A DNA stretch of 64,000 nucleotides from Phyllobacterium lublinensis (GTDB lineage Bacteria > Pseudomonadota > Alphaproteobacteria > Rhizobiales > Rhizobiaceae). The stretch lies in contig NZ_JAIUDQ010000016.1 of assembly GCF_020164435.1 (NCBI RefSeq), positions 1 through 64,000 on the forward strand. The letters are read 5' to 3'. The translations under genes were made by a program, and so were the position numbers. Below the pieces are notes generated by a model that was not told the origin of the DNA, searched no databases, and worked only from the letters and a program-made list of their open reading frames with translations. Shown here piece by piece: positions 12,902-21,891 of the stretch (within the stretch, counting starts at the first letter, position 1; each line of letters starts with the position of its first letter).

Positions 12902-14059
12902 TTAGAACAATTTAACAGAGCTCATTTGGTTGAGCTTTGAATCGTAAGCAGCATTCAAACACATGACGTCTGAGCCGCATTTGTTTCGTTCCGCCAGAAA
13001 TGACCGTTGTGCGGCGAGGAGGCGTTTACGCAAGCCGGATTCGACATTGTTTCTTATCCAAAAATAAATTTGACCTAGAGCCCGATCTTTTGAGCGTAGG
13101 CCTCCATCAGAGCAGATCGCGCGTTCGGTGGGAGTTTGGGCTTTCGAACACGAGAAACTGGGCTCATGAATGCCTGTTGGCTGAGCCTGCTGGCGAAGTG
13201 ATTCTTCTGCATCCAAACAGACCTTGATTCCCTCCTTACTGGTGCGCTCTTTCACGACGTCGATATAGGGCAACCAAAGTTTGATCCATTGTTCAGCTCC
13301 CACCATTGCATTTCCTCGCTCAAATGCATCGCGGAAGCCTGATTCTAGATCGGCTGGTTCTGGCTTAAGTAATGATTGACAGAGAGGGGATCGAAGTAGC
13401 GCATATGAAATCCACCGGTTGACATACACATCAACGGTTGGCGCATCCCTAGGAGTAGTTAAGGCTGCTCCGTCATTCTCGAAAACATCAATCCCGAGCG
13501 AGCGTGCGAGTTCTGGAGTAAGCAGCGAAAACTGGCTTGGTCCTGCGACGGTGAAAAAGCGAATGGCTTCGATTCGATATCCCAGATAGGTTAGAAATGA
13601 ACCAATTTCCGCGTTTGCTACCCCGCTCTCACGGTATTCGCCATTTTCTTCGCGAAAGGCGGCATGAAATCCTATTTTGGATGAGGCAGACATATATCGC
13701 CTCGCTCCAGACAACCAAAGTAACCCGCAGGCAGAATAACACTCGCCATCTGGTAAAACTAACGTGGCAAAGTCACGGCGACGAATTTCAGCCCCTATCT
13801 CCAAAGACTCGTGGACCAATCCACCGGGACTGTTCAAGATAATTGTGGCTTTTGCCAAGTCCTTGGCGGCCTTGAAAAATCTGCTCGCGTCTCCGTCTAC
13901 GATTTCGCCCTTCAATGTAACGAACGAAACGTTCACTCCGTCAATTTTTAATACTTCAAAGTCTGCCGCCAGGCTTGCTCCTGGAAATGGCAAGTTGAAA
14001 GCCAGCAACGCCATAGCTATTCGCACGGCGGATGCCATAAAGGAAATTCGCAATCTCAC
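12902..14059 (-). CDS. Secreted ClpP-like serine protease domain fused to LprI-like (DUF1311) domain
   Basis: 385 residues. A signal peptide (to about residue 31, SLAADF) is followed by a ClpP/crotonase-like domain with the oxyanion loop ILNSPGGLVHESLEIG and the nucleophile-like site ECYSACGLLWLSGARRY. GFHAAFREENGEY follows, so Ser and His candidates are present. From about residue 300 a cysteine-rich LprI/DUF1311-type module begins: FSCSKAQTPTERAICSD, then LLAAQRSFLAERNKCGSD and CLNAAYDSKL. LprI of mycobacteria is a lysozyme inhibitor. A periplasmic proteolytic or binding role is inferred; the fusion is unusual but both halves look intact. Confidence 0.75.
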   Translation of the reverse strand: MRLRISFMASAVRIAMALLAFNLPFPGASLAADFEVLKIDGVNVSFVTLKGEIVDGDASRFFKAAKDLAKATIILNSPGGLVHESLEIGAEIRRRDFATLVLPDGECYSACGLLWLSGARRYMSASSKIGFHAAFREENGEYRESGVANAEIGSFLTYLGYRIEAIRFFTVAGPSQFSLLTPELARSLGIDVFENDGAALTTPRDAPTVDVYVNRWISYALLRSPLCQSLLKPEPADLESGFRDAFERGNAMVGAEQWIKLWLPYIDVVKERTSKEGIKVCLDAEESLRQQAQPTGIHEPSFSCSKAQTPTERAICSDGGLRSKDRALGQIYFWIRNNVESGLRKRLLAAQRSFLAERNKCGSDVMCLNAAYDSKLNQMSSVKLF

Positions 14060-14343
14060 CTAATAATCCCCCCAATCAAGATCGTTGCACTCAGCTTTTC
14101 GCTAAATGCGATATCAACTTCGCGAAAACATTCAAGCCGGCGCGCAGATACGCTTATCGTCGTATTAACTAATTGGTCTCAAACGAACCGAGTCTACTGA
14201 CCAAACCGCGCTCGGGATTGCTGGTGGTGCCCCCAAAGCTCATCCAATCTCCGCGCCATGTTTACCCCCTGCTTACCTAAAGTATGCGAGGGTTTTTGCC
14301 GACTCTCAGCGTCGCTGTATCTAATTGATTTTATTGGGAAAGT

Positions 14344-14420
14344 TGGCGCACCCGACAGGATTCGAACCTGTGACCTCTGCCTTCGGAGGGCAGCACTCTA
14401 TCCAGCTGAGCTACGGGTGC
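14344..14420 (-). tRNA. tRNA-Arg, anticodon CCG
   Basis: On the minus strand: acceptor stem GCACCCG/CGGGTGC, D-loop GCTCAGCTGGATAGAGT, anticodon stem CTGCC/GGCAG around loop CTCCGAA (anticodon CCG, codon CGG), T-loop GGTTCGAATCC, discriminator G and encoded CCA (14344-14346). The 3' end faces the accessory region at lower coordinates, the usual side for island integration. Confidence 0.96.
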
Positions 14421-14457
14421 TGATACAAGGCGTTGGCCTTACATGCGCGAAGCGTTT

Positions 14458-14760
14458 CTAACCGATGCGGGGCAAGGCTTCAATGGCGAATTTTGGAAAC
14501 GGTGCGGATATCCCAAGCCAGAGGTCGAACGAGTGGCGATCTGTTTCAGTCGTAACTCGACTGGGCGATGATACACCAATGGCCTGTGCAGCACGCTCTA
14601 CCAAACCAAGGTTCAGGATGCGCTCGCATTTCGGTTCCAGGAGGTGGATGAGCTTTGCCGTAGCTTCGACAGGATTCGTCACAATAACTCCGTTGATTCC
14701 TGTGGTGCATGGCGCGATGATGTCTGCGAACTGCTTGGCGGCCTTGAGCCGCGTCCACTG
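14458..14760 (-). pseudogene. Possible C-terminal gene remnant, unknown family
   Basis: The minus frame ending at TAG 14458 reads like genuine protein over about 100 residues (RLKAAKQFADIIAPCTTGIN; EATAKLIHLLEPKCERIL; LVERAAQAIGVSSPSRV). Its upstream extension runs antisense through the convincing 14777-15277 gene. So either it is the tail of a lost gene next to the tRNA, or a coincidence. No family is recognised. Confidence 0.3.
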
Positions 14761-14776
14761 AAAAGGGAGACTTCCC

Positions 14777-15277
14777 ATGGCGACCAAGACAGATTTCACT
14801 ACGGCGGAATGGAACGAACTGCTGGGCAGCGTCATGCTGGCGGGAATGGCGATCACGCTCGCGGATCCGAGCGGCCTGATCGGCATGACCAAAGAAGGAC
14901 TGGCGAGCGGCAGTGCCTTGCTCGCGGCCAAAGCCGATCCCAGTTCGAACACCCTGATCAAGTCGCTGGTTGCCGATTTCGAGACATCGGAGGGACGCTC
15001 AGCAGCGCGCGATGCTATCAAGGCAAGACTTGCTGGCAAGCAGCCGGCCGAAATGAAAAGCGCCATCCTGGAGACGCTCGGTCAGACCGCCGCGCTCGTT
15101 GACGCGAAAGCGCCGGCCGATGCGGCGGGGTTCAAGGCGTGGCTCCGTAGCATCAGCGAGCGCGTGGCGAATGCGGCCAGCGAAGGCGGTTTCCTGGGCT
15201 TTGGCGGTGAACAGGTGAGCGACGCCGAACGTTCGACACTTGACGAGATTTCAAAGGCGCTGAAACTCACGGCCTGA
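14777..15277 (+). CDS. Conserved hypothetical protein
   Basis: 166 residues, ATG at 14777 after AAGGGAG. The N-terminus FTTAEWNELLGSVMLAGMAI begins a mostly alpha-helical soluble protein with no signal peptide or metal motif (ETSEGRSAARDAIKARL; GFKAWLRSISERVANAAS; GFLGFGGEQVSDAE). Similar proteins occur widely in rhizobia without assigned function. It stands alone, converging with the aldehyde dehydrogenase gene. Confidence 0.7.
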   Translation: MATKTDFTTAEWNELLGSVMLAGMAITLADPSGLIGMTKEGLASGSALLAAKADPSSNTLIKSLVADFETSEGRSAARDAIKARLAGKQPAEMKSAILETLGQTAALVDAKAPADAAGFKAWLRSISERVANAASEGGFLGFGGEQVSDAERSTLDEISKALKLTA

Positions 15278-15449
15278 CCGATCGGATCGACATCATGTGG
15301 AGGTGGCTGGCGCAGATTGGGGCGCCGCCTCACGGCGACCGGCTTGATATTTAACGACAAAGTAAATTTAAGAAAAATATGAATATCGACGACAGGTTTT
15401 GTACTAAAAACCGCACCGCGTTACAAATGTTCGCATGACGCGATAAGGC

Positions 15450-15477
15450 GGACGTTCCCGGCGATGCGGGAACGTCC
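15450..15477. terminator. Hairpin between convergent genes
   Basis: GGACGTTCCCG and CGGGAACGTCC, an 11-bp perfect stem with a six-base loop, 17 bases beyond the stop of the minus-strand dehydrogenase and midway to the plus-strand gene. There is no T-run, so it would act as a weak or bidirectional terminator or 3' stabiliser. Confidence 0.55.
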
Positions 15478-15493
15478 AAAGGCAGATGCGGGA

Positions 15494-17038
15494 TCACTCG
15501 ATGTCGAATGAAACCCCCTGTGCCAGCGGAAGTGCAGACGAATAATTCACGGTGTTCGTCGCACGGCGCATATAGGCTTTCCATGCATCCGAGCCGGATT
15601 CACGTCCGCCACCGGTTTCCTTCTCGCCGCCAAAGGCGCCGCCGATTTCCGCACCGGAGGTTCCGATATTGACATTGGCTATGCCGCAATCCGAGCCATC
15701 CGCGCTCAGGAAACGCTCGGCCTCCTGCAGGTTCAAGGTAAAGATCGACGATGAGAGGCCCGCGCCGACAGCATTGTGATCAGCGATCGCCTGGTCGAAA
15801 TCGCTGTACATCATCACGTAGAGGATAGGGGCGAAGGTCTCCTCGAGCACAGGCCCAGCTTGCTTCGGCATTTCGACGATGGCAGGGCGAACATAATAGG
15901 CATTGTCGTGACCTGTATCGACACGTGCGCCGCCGGTCACTTTGCCGCCATGGTCAACGGCCTCGCGCAGTGATTTCTGCATCGTGTCGAATGCCGCCTT
16001 GTCGATAAGCGGTCCAACGAGGGCCGACGTTTCCAGGGGGCTGCCCACAGTGACGCTCTCATAGGCCTTTTTCAGGCGCGGAACCAATGTGTCATAGACG
16101 CTTTCATGCACGAAGAGGCGGCGGAGCGTCGTGCAACGCTGGCCGGCCGTTCCCATGGCACCGAAGGCAATGGCCCGCAGGGCCATGTCGAGATCGGCCG
16201 AAGGACAGACGATACCGGCATTGTTGCCGCCAAGCTCGAGAATCGAACGCGCAAAACGCTTGGCAAGACGCGGTCCTACCTCGCGACCCATTCGTGTCGA
16301 ACCGGTTGCCGAAACGAGAGCCACCTTCGGATGATCGACGAGGGCCTCACCAATGGTGCGGTCGCCCATCAGGGTCTGGGTAAGCCCGGCGGGGACGTCC
16401 CCAAAGCGGGCTACGGCGCGCTCAAAAATGGCCTGGCAGGCAAGGGCTGTCAGGGGTGTTTTCTCGGAGGGTTTCCAGACGACCGCATTGCCGCAGACGA
16501 GTGCCAGCGCCGTATTCCACGACCACACCGCCACGGGGAAATTAAAGGCAGAAATGACGCCGACGACGCCAAGCGGATGCCAGGTTTCCATCATGCGGTG
16601 ACCTGGCCGCTCAGTAGCAATCGTCAGGCCATAGAGCTGACGCGACAAGCCGACGGCAAAATCGCAGATGTCGATCATTTCCTGTACTTCGCCCAGACCT
16701 TCGGAAGGGATCTTGCCTGCCTCGATCGAGACAAGGCGGCCCAGTTCGGTTTTCCGGGCACGCAGTTCTTCGCCAAACAGGCGCACAAGTTCGCCGCGCT
16801 TTGGCGCCGGCACAAGGCGCCACTGGCGGAAGGCTGCGTCAGCCTTCTCGATCGCCTTGGCCGTATCGCTGGCGGAATGAGTGGCGATATCTGCGATCTT
16901 CTCGCCGGTCACCGGACTGAAGGACGGCATGTTGCCGCCCGTATAGGCGGCCTCGTTAACTTCGAGTTTCGTGAGGAGCGATCTTACTTCCTGAGCAATG
17001 GTCATCTTGCTTCCCTTCATTACTTGTATGTTTGACAT
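15494..17038 (-). CDS. L-2-aminoadipate-6-semialdehyde dehydrogenase (ALDH7 / AmaB type)
   Basis: 514 residues from the ATG at 17038 (AGGAG site); an internal ATG at 17005 with AGGGAAG is equally possible and closer to relatives. ALDH superfamily: FNFPVAVWSWNTALALVCGN, VWKPSEKTP, SATGSTRMGREVG, the glutamate in ELGGNNAGIV, catalytic cysteine in GTAGQRCTTLRRL, and FGGEKETGGGRESGSDAWK. The features and neighbours (HglS and a pipecolate-oxidase-like protein) point to the ALDH7/antiquitin group. That group oxidises 2-aminoadipate semialdehyde to 2-aminoadipate in lysine breakdown. It lies 44 bases downstream of hglS on the same strand, probably one operon. Confidence 0.85.
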   Translation of the reverse strand: MSNIQVMKGSKMTIAQEVRSLLTKLEVNEAAYTGGNMPSFSPVTGEKIADIATHSASDTAKAIEKADAAFRQWRLVPAPKRGELVRLFGEELRARKTELGRLVSIEAGKIPSEGLGEVQEMIDICDFAVGLSRQLYGLTIATERPGHRMMETWHPLGVVGVISAFNFPVAVWSWNTALALVCGNAVVWKPSEKTPLTALACQAIFERAVARFGDVPAGLTQTLMGDRTIGEALVDHPKVALVSATGSTRMGREVGPRLAKRFARSILELGGNNAGIVCPSADLDMALRAIAFGAMGTAGQRCTTLRRLFVHESVYDTLVPRLKKAYESVTVGSPLETSALVGPLIDKAAFDTMQKSLREAVDHGGKVTGGARVDTGHDNAYYVRPAIVEMPKQAGPVLEETFAPILYVMMYSDFDQAIADHNAVGAGLSSSIFTLNLQEAERFLSADGSDCGIANVNIGTSGAEIGGAFGGEKETGGGRESGSDAWKAYMRRATNTVNYSSALPLAQGVSFDIE

Positions 17039-17082
17039 GACCGGCTCCTATCAGCCGGACTGGATTTTTTTGACGCTACGGC

Positions 17083-18489
17083 TCAGTCTGCCATCACGAC
17101 AGGCTTGAAGTGCTGCCGGCAGCGCTCAATGGATGCCTTTTGCAGGCCCTCATAATGCGCGAATGCATCCAGCACAGGCGCGCCGAGATCAGCTTCGAAC
17201 TCCCGTTGGCTCGGGCTCGCAGCAAATTTCTGGCTGGCATCGTCACCGAGATTGGATTGGAAGATACCAGCCGCACTCACGGGCAGGAAGTCTTCATAAA
17301 CAATCGGATCGAACTGCACGGCACCAAGCGCCACGAGCGCTTCGATATCCGATGCGTCACGCGGTGACAGGCTCTTGTGCGGGAAACTCTTTACAACCGT
17401 ATAGCGGAAGTAGCCCAGACCTTGCCTGCGCATGCTATCCCAATCGTCTGGGAAAGCTTTGAATACCTCAGTGAGGGCTGCGGTGTACTCGTCCGCATTG
17501 GAGCCATCGGGTGCAGGACGGACCACCTTGCGCGACTCAGTGAGCAGGCGGTCATAGAGAGCTCTTCCCTTCGGCGTCAGGGCGACGCCGCGCTGCTCGA
17601 TCTCTCCAAAACGCGCCGTGTGCGAGCCGGCTTCCCATGCACCATTGGCGTTCTGGAAGGAGACGCTCTCTTCCAATGCCTTGAACGACGTTTGCCGCAA
17701 CAGGATGGGGCAGGCACGTGTGGGCGGACCTTCGATCACTGCCTTGGGCGAGATGCCGTATGCAGGCATCAACGCCTGCACGGCATCGATGTTGAGCGTA
17801 CGGGGTGTCAGGTGATTGATATGAGGCCCTTTGAAGGAAACCACGTCGGCGATCAGCCGATGTGCATCATGCAGGCGGCGATAAAGGTCTCCGCTCACGC
17901 TGGCCCGATCGTGCCAGCGAAAAGTCTCAACGATTTCCTTGACGAAGAGTGCCGCATCATCAAGTCCAAGGCCACCCTCGGCTTCGTTCTTCTCAACGAG
18001 AGAAATGGCTGTTGCGGTAAAGATCTGTCGGGCCTGCAGTGTTGTGCGAGCTTCCTCGCGCAGTGCGGCGTCGGCGATGAGGTCGAGCCGCAACAGCGAT
18101 GTGAACACACGAAACGGGTTGATCTTCAGCGCGGCATCGCCAACCGGACGAAACGCCGTTGAATGCACAGGCACCCCCGCTTCGCTGAGATCGTAGTAGC
18201 CCACGGGATACATGCCCATGACGGCGAACACGCGGCGGAGCATCGAAAGCTCGGCTGGCGTGCCCACGCGGATCGCCCCGTGACGTTCTTCCGAAATACG
18301 GTCAAGCGTATCGGTCTGTTCCAGCCGGTATCTGAGCTCGGGCGAAGCCGCAAGTGTGTTGGAGTTGACCTTTGCCACGAGGGAAAGAAGAGTTCCGTAG
18401 GCCGGTACCTCGGCCCGGTACATGGACGACATCGCTGAAGAAAATGACGCCCGGATCACGTCTGTAGAGATAAACGTGGCTGATTTCAT
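17083..18489 (-). CDS. hglS: 2-oxoadipate dioxygenase/decarboxylase (HglS, DUF1338)
   Basis: 468 residues from the ATG at 18489 (MKSATFISTDVIRASF). The frame is open for 68 more codons upstream, but these overlap the divergent LysR gene. Family signs are the HxxxR motif in EERHGAIRVGT, the metal histidine in GPHINHLTPRTLNID, and the glutamate in RFGEIEQRGVALTPKGRALYD. HglS is an Fe(II) enzyme that turns 2-oxoadipate into D-2-hydroxyglutarate, late in the pipecolate/2-aminoadipate route of lysine catabolism. It is first in an operon with the semialdehyde dehydrogenase and divergent from a LysR regulator, its likely controller. Confidence 0.85.
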   Translation of the reverse strand: MKSATFISTDVIRASFSSAMSSMYRAEVPAYGTLLSLVAKVNSNTLAASPELRYRLEQTDTLDRISEERHGAIRVGTPAELSMLRRVFAVMGMYPVGYYDLSEAGVPVHSTAFRPVGDAALKINPFRVFTSLLRLDLIADAALREEARTTLQARQIFTATAISLVEKNEAEGGLGLDDAALFVKEIVETFRWHDRASVSGDLYRRLHDAHRLIADVVSFKGPHINHLTPRTLNIDAVQALMPAYGISPKAVIEGPPTRACPILLRQTSFKALEESVSFQNANGAWEAGSHTARFGEIEQRGVALTPKGRALYDRLLTESRKVVRPAPDGSNADEYTAALTEVFKAFPDDWDSMRRQGLGYFRYTVVKSFPHKSLSPRDASDIEALVALGAVQFDPIVYEDFLPVSAAGIFQSNLGDDASQKFAASPSQREFEADLGAPVLDAFAHYEGLQKASIERCRQHFKPVVMAD

Positions 18490-18613
18490 GGTGATAAGTT
18501 CCGCTTTATTGATGCGACAGCAAATTCTTGTGCTGTCATGCTCAATCTGGATTATAGATGGGAATAGTGCCCGGCAATTACGATGATTCAAACTGGGTTG
18601 ATGCGAGAAGAGA

Positions 18614-19540
18614 ATGAAGTTAACGCGGCGCCTGATCCCTGACATCGATATCCTGCAGACATTCGAATGTGCGGCAAGGCATGGCAGTTTCACGCAGGCG
18701 GCAAGGGAGTTGAACCTGACCCAGAGCGCGGTCAGCCGCCAGATGAGCGAACTGGAGGGGCAGATCGGCGTGCTGCTGTTCGAACGGGTGCGACAGCGAG
18801 TCGTGCTTTGCGAGGCGGGTCAGAAGTTCCTTCCGGAAGTGCGGCGTTTGCTTGGCCTGACTGAGGAGACCATGTTGCGCGCCATGGCGGCCTCACAATC
18901 GGGCTCATCGCTAAGCATAGCGACGCTCCCAACATTTGGCAGCCGCTGGCTCATGCCACGACTGCCGGATTTTTTGAGCCGACATCCGGAAATTACACTC
19001 AGTGTGGCCTCGCGTTCGCAGCCCTTCGACTTCGAGGAAGAGCCATTCGACCTTGCAATCCACTACGGTCAGCCGGTATGGGCGCATGCTACCTGCACCT
19101 ATCTGTGCAGCGAACTGATCGTGCCCGTCGGAAGTCCAGGACTATGCGCCTCGAACCCCGTTGCGCTACCCTCGGACCTTGCAGCTTCGGCGCCGCTTCT
19201 GCATCTGTCGACGCGCCCCAAGGCCTGGGCTTCCTGGTTCGAGACTGCAGGAGCAGACGTCTCCAGTCCCTACAAGGGTCATCGTTTCGAGCATTTCTCC
19301 ATGGTCATCGAAGCAGCGCTGGCGGGGCTCGGTTTCGCTTTGTTGCCGCGCTATCTCATTGAACACGAACTGGAAACGGGTCGACTTCAGGTTATGTTCG
19401 ACCAGCCGCTCCAGACTGAAAACAGCTACTATCTCGTTGTTCCTGACCACAGACGAGAAAATCCGTTGGCTCAGATATTCTTCACATGGATCGCCGATCA
19501 GGTGAATGACCCCAAGACCGAAGCGCAGGTCATTCGCTAG
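18614..19540 (+). CDS. LysR-family transcriptional regulator (GcvA-like)
   Basis: 308 residues. N-terminal winged HTH (DILQTFECAARHGSFTQAAR; LTQSAVSRQMSELEGQIGVL; LFERVRQRVVL), then a periplasmic-binding-like effector domain (SLSIATLPTFGSRWLMPRLP; EEEPFDLAIHYGQPVWA; LAGLGFALLPRYLIEHEL). The PTFGSRWLMPRLPDF stretch is typical of the GcvA/AmpR branch. It is divergent from hglS with 124 bases between starts and followed by the oxidase gene. It is therefore likely to control both arms of the lysine/pipecolate cluster. The effector is unknown. Confidence 0.9.
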   Translation: MKLTRRLIPDIDILQTFECAARHGSFTQAARELNLTQSAVSRQMSELEGQIGVLLFERVRQRVVLCEAGQKFLPEVRRLLGLTEETMLRAMAASQSGSSLSIATLPTFGSRWLMPRLPDFLSRHPEITLSVASRSQPFDFEEEPFDLAIHYGQPVWAHATCTYLCSELIVPVGSPGLCASNPVALPSDLAASAPLLHLSTRPKAWASWFETAGADVSSPYKGHRFEHFSMVIEAALAGLGFALLPRYLIEHELETGRLQVMFDQPLQTENSYYLVVPDHRRENPLAQIFFTWIADQVNDPKTEAQVIR

Positions 19541-19646
19541 CCGCATCATGTCTTCGACGATTTTCACTTCCGCTGGCGAAAACAGGATTTATAACGACGA
19601 ATGACCAAGACTGCCGGCCACTGCCGGCCCGACCCGACGGTGACCC

Positions 19647-20930
19647 ATGTTGAATGACGATCGCTCCCACGGCCTTTGGGAAAAGACGGCCCCGCCGGCA
19701 CCCGCAACTGAACGGTTGCAGGGAAGTATCAGCGTTGATGTGGCGGTCATCGGTGCCGGGTTCACCGGACTGTCGGCGGCATTGCACCTGGCGGAAGCTG
19801 GATCGAAGGTCGCCGTCGTGGATGCTGTCGAAATCGGATTTGGCGGATCGGGTCGCAATGTCGGACTAGTCAATGCCGGCATGTGGGTGATGCCGAACGA
19901 TTTGCCGGGTGTTCTCGGCCAGCTGCATGGTGAACGCCTTCTGGATCTTCTCGGCAATGCGCCGCAGTCCGTGTTCAACCTTGTGGACCGGCACAAGATC
20001 GATTGCGAGCTGGAACGCACCGGAACCCTGCATTGTGCTGTTGGCGCTGAAGGTGTCAAGCAACTCGAACAGCGCGCCGAACAGTGGCTGGCGCGGGGTG
20101 CCGCTGTCCGCCTGCTCGATGCGAGGGAAACCGCAACCAAGGTTGGTTCCACGGCCTACATGGGCGCGCTGCTGGACAACCGCGCCGGCACGATACAGCC
20201 GCTAGGTTATGTGCGCGGATTGGCAAGGGCAGCGCTTGGTGCTGGTGCAGCAATCTACACCGGAACGCCAGTGGCCGCGACGGAGCGCGCCGGCAACCGC
20301 TGGATCCTGCGCACGCCGCACGGAGCCGTGTCGGCGGACTGGGTGGTGGTTGCCACGAACGCTTACACGACGTCGCCCTGGCCGGAACTTCGCTCGGAAC
20401 TGTTGCACCTGCCCTATTTCAACTTCGCCACCACACCGCTGCCCGAGGATGTCAGGAATACGATTCTGCCCGAGCGGCAGGGTGGTTGGGATACGAAGGA
20501 GATATTGAGTTCCTTCCGCATGGACCAATCCGGGAGACTGGTTTTCGGCAGCGTCGGCGCCCTGCGCGGTACCGGCATGGCGGTTCACAAGGCCTGGGCG
20601 GCACGGTCGATCGCCAAGATATTCCCGCAGGTCAAGGACATCACCTTTGAAGCGGGATGGTATGGCCAGATCGGCATGACCAGTGACAGCCTGCCACGGT
20701 TCCACATACTGGCGCCGAATATCATCAGCTTCAGTGGCTACAACGGGCGCGGAATCGCACCAGGGACAGTGTTCGGACGCATCCTGGCAGAGCACATCAT
20801 CGGCAAGATCACCGACGCGGACTTGCCGCTGCCTGTGTCCCAGCCGAAAGAACAGGGCCTGCGCGCCATCCGCGAAGGCTATTACGAAGTCGGGGCGCAA
20901 CTCGCGCATCTGGTGGGGAACCGGTTCTAA
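19647..20930 (+). CDS. FAD-dependent amine/amino-acid oxidoreductase, probable L-pipecolate oxidase (AmaA type)
   Basis: 427 residues of the DadA/glycine-oxidase-like family. A Rossmann FAD site sits near the N-terminus (VDVAVIGAGFTGLSAALHLA, then the acidic end of strand 2 in VVDA). A substrate-domain middle and a C-terminal flavin contact (FSGYNGRGIAPGTVFGRILA) follow. With the adjacent semialdehyde dehydrogenase and HglS it fits AmaA, which oxidises L-pipecolate to piperideine-6-carboxylate. Sequence alone would allow other amine substrates, so the substrate is inferred from context. 106 bases downstream of the LysR gene. Confidence 0.8.
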   Translation: MLNDDRSHGLWEKTAPPAPATERLQGSISVDVAVIGAGFTGLSAALHLAEAGSKVAVVDAVEIGFGGSGRNVGLVNAGMWVMPNDLPGVLGQLHGERLLDLLGNAPQSVFNLVDRHKIDCELERTGTLHCAVGAEGVKQLEQRAEQWLARGAAVRLLDARETATKVGSTAYMGALLDNRAGTIQPLGYVRGLARAALGAGAAIYTGTPVAATERAGNRWILRTPHGAVSADWVVVATNAYTTSPWPELRSELLHLPYFNFATTPLPEDVRNTILPERQGGWDTKEILSSFRMDQSGRLVFGSVGALRGTGMAVHKAWAARSIAKIFPQVKDITFEAGWYGQIGMTSDSLPRFHILAPNIISFSGYNGRGIAPGTVFGRILAEHIIGKITDADLPLPVSQPKEQGLRAIREGYYEVGAQLAHLVGNRF

Positions 20931-21030
20931 GACTCATCGCTTGTTGTGGTGTTCGTTTAGACGTGCCGCCGCGTTAACCTGACCTTCGCAATCGCTTGCC
21001 ATTCTTCGCGTGCCGACATATTTCTAACGG

Positions 21031-21891
21031 ATGGATAGCAGGAAGCCGATGCGGCACACCAGACCGAGCGTCTCAGCCAGCATTCTCGCCGCGGTCAGGA
21101 ACCGCAATAAACGCCCGATGGGCGTCACAAGGATCGTGCGTAACGATCTGCTGATCGCTTCCTACAATGTCCACAAATGTGTTGGCATCGACAAGAAATT
21201 CGATCCCGATCGGATTGCCCATGTGATTGGCGAGATTGGTGCAGATGTCATCGCCATTCAGGAGGCCGACAAGCGGTTCGGCGAACGGTCAGGTCTCCTC
21301 GACCTTGCACGCCTTCATCGTGAGAACAGTCTTGTCCCGGTGCCCGTGACATCGCTATACCCGAAAGGCCATGGCTGGCACGGCAATCTCCTGCTGTTCC
21401 GGGAGGGTGTCGTTCGACGGGTTCAGCAACTCGGTCTCCCAGGGCTCGAACCGCGGGGCGCACTGGTGGTCGACATCGATCTTGAAGCAGGCCCCTTACG
21501 CATCATTGCGGCGCATCTGGGCCTGCTCAGACATTCCCGGCAGCAGCAATCGGAAGCAATCGTGCGCGCCGTGCAGTCCGATCCTGGCCGCCCGACCTTG
21601 CTGATGGGTGACCTGAATGAATGGCGCGTTGGCAAGGGCTCCTCGCTGCATTTCCTGCATCCGGTTTTCGATCCGGCGAAGAATGCCGTGCCGAGTTTCC
21701 CGTCGCGATTCCCGGTTCTTGCGCTTGACCGGGTTCTCGGCCATCCGCACAATCTGGTCACGGCCATCGAGGTTCATGATACCCCATTGGCGCGTGTCGC
21801 ATCCGATCATTTGCCCATCAAGGCCCATGTCGACCTGAAATCTGCCTTGGCCGAGAGCGAAGTCAGAGATAAGGCGAGCCTAGCCAGATAA
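21031..21891 (+). CDS. Endonuclease/exonuclease/phosphatase family protein
   Basis: 286 residues. EEP-fold motifs: LLIASYNVHKCVGIDKKFD (Asn of the metal site), IGADVIAIQEADKRF (metal Glu), PTLLMGDLNEWR (catalytic Asp/Asn), ASDHLPIKAHV (terminal Asp-His). The first ~30 residues are basic and may be dispensable; a later Met at MGVTRIVRND is an alternative start. Its 3' end overlaps the convergent cardiolipin synthase gene by 29 bases. EEP/PLD neighbours are common in Hyphomicrobiales, suggesting membrane-lipid related phosphodiesterase activity, but the substrate is unknown. Confidence 0.88.
   Translation: MDSRKPMRHTRPSVSASILAAVRNRNKRPMGVTRIVRNDLLIASYNVHKCVGIDKKFDPDRIAHVIGEIGADVIAIQEADKRFGERSGLLDLARLHRENSLVPVPVTSLYPKGHGWHGNLLLFREGVVRRVQQLGLPGLEPRGALVVDIDLEAGPLRIIAAHLGLLRHSRQQQSEAIVRAVQSDPGRPTLLMGDLNEWRVGKGSSLHFLHPVFDPAKNAVPSFPSRFPVLALDRVLGHPHNLVTAIEVHDTPLARVASDHLPIKAHVDLKSALAESEVRDKASLAR

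Noticed and set aside
1-14343. Integrase, transposase, IS ends or CRISPR array in the accessory region
   Set aside because: No recombinase-type protein motif, no terminal inverted repeats with target duplication and no regularly spaced repeats of CRISPR type were found; the 12-bp iterons have far too short a period.
14258-14461. Plus-strand 67-codon ORF reading ...[19 protein letters not shown]...
   Set aside because: It is the antisense translation of tRNA-Arg, a well-known spurious ORF.
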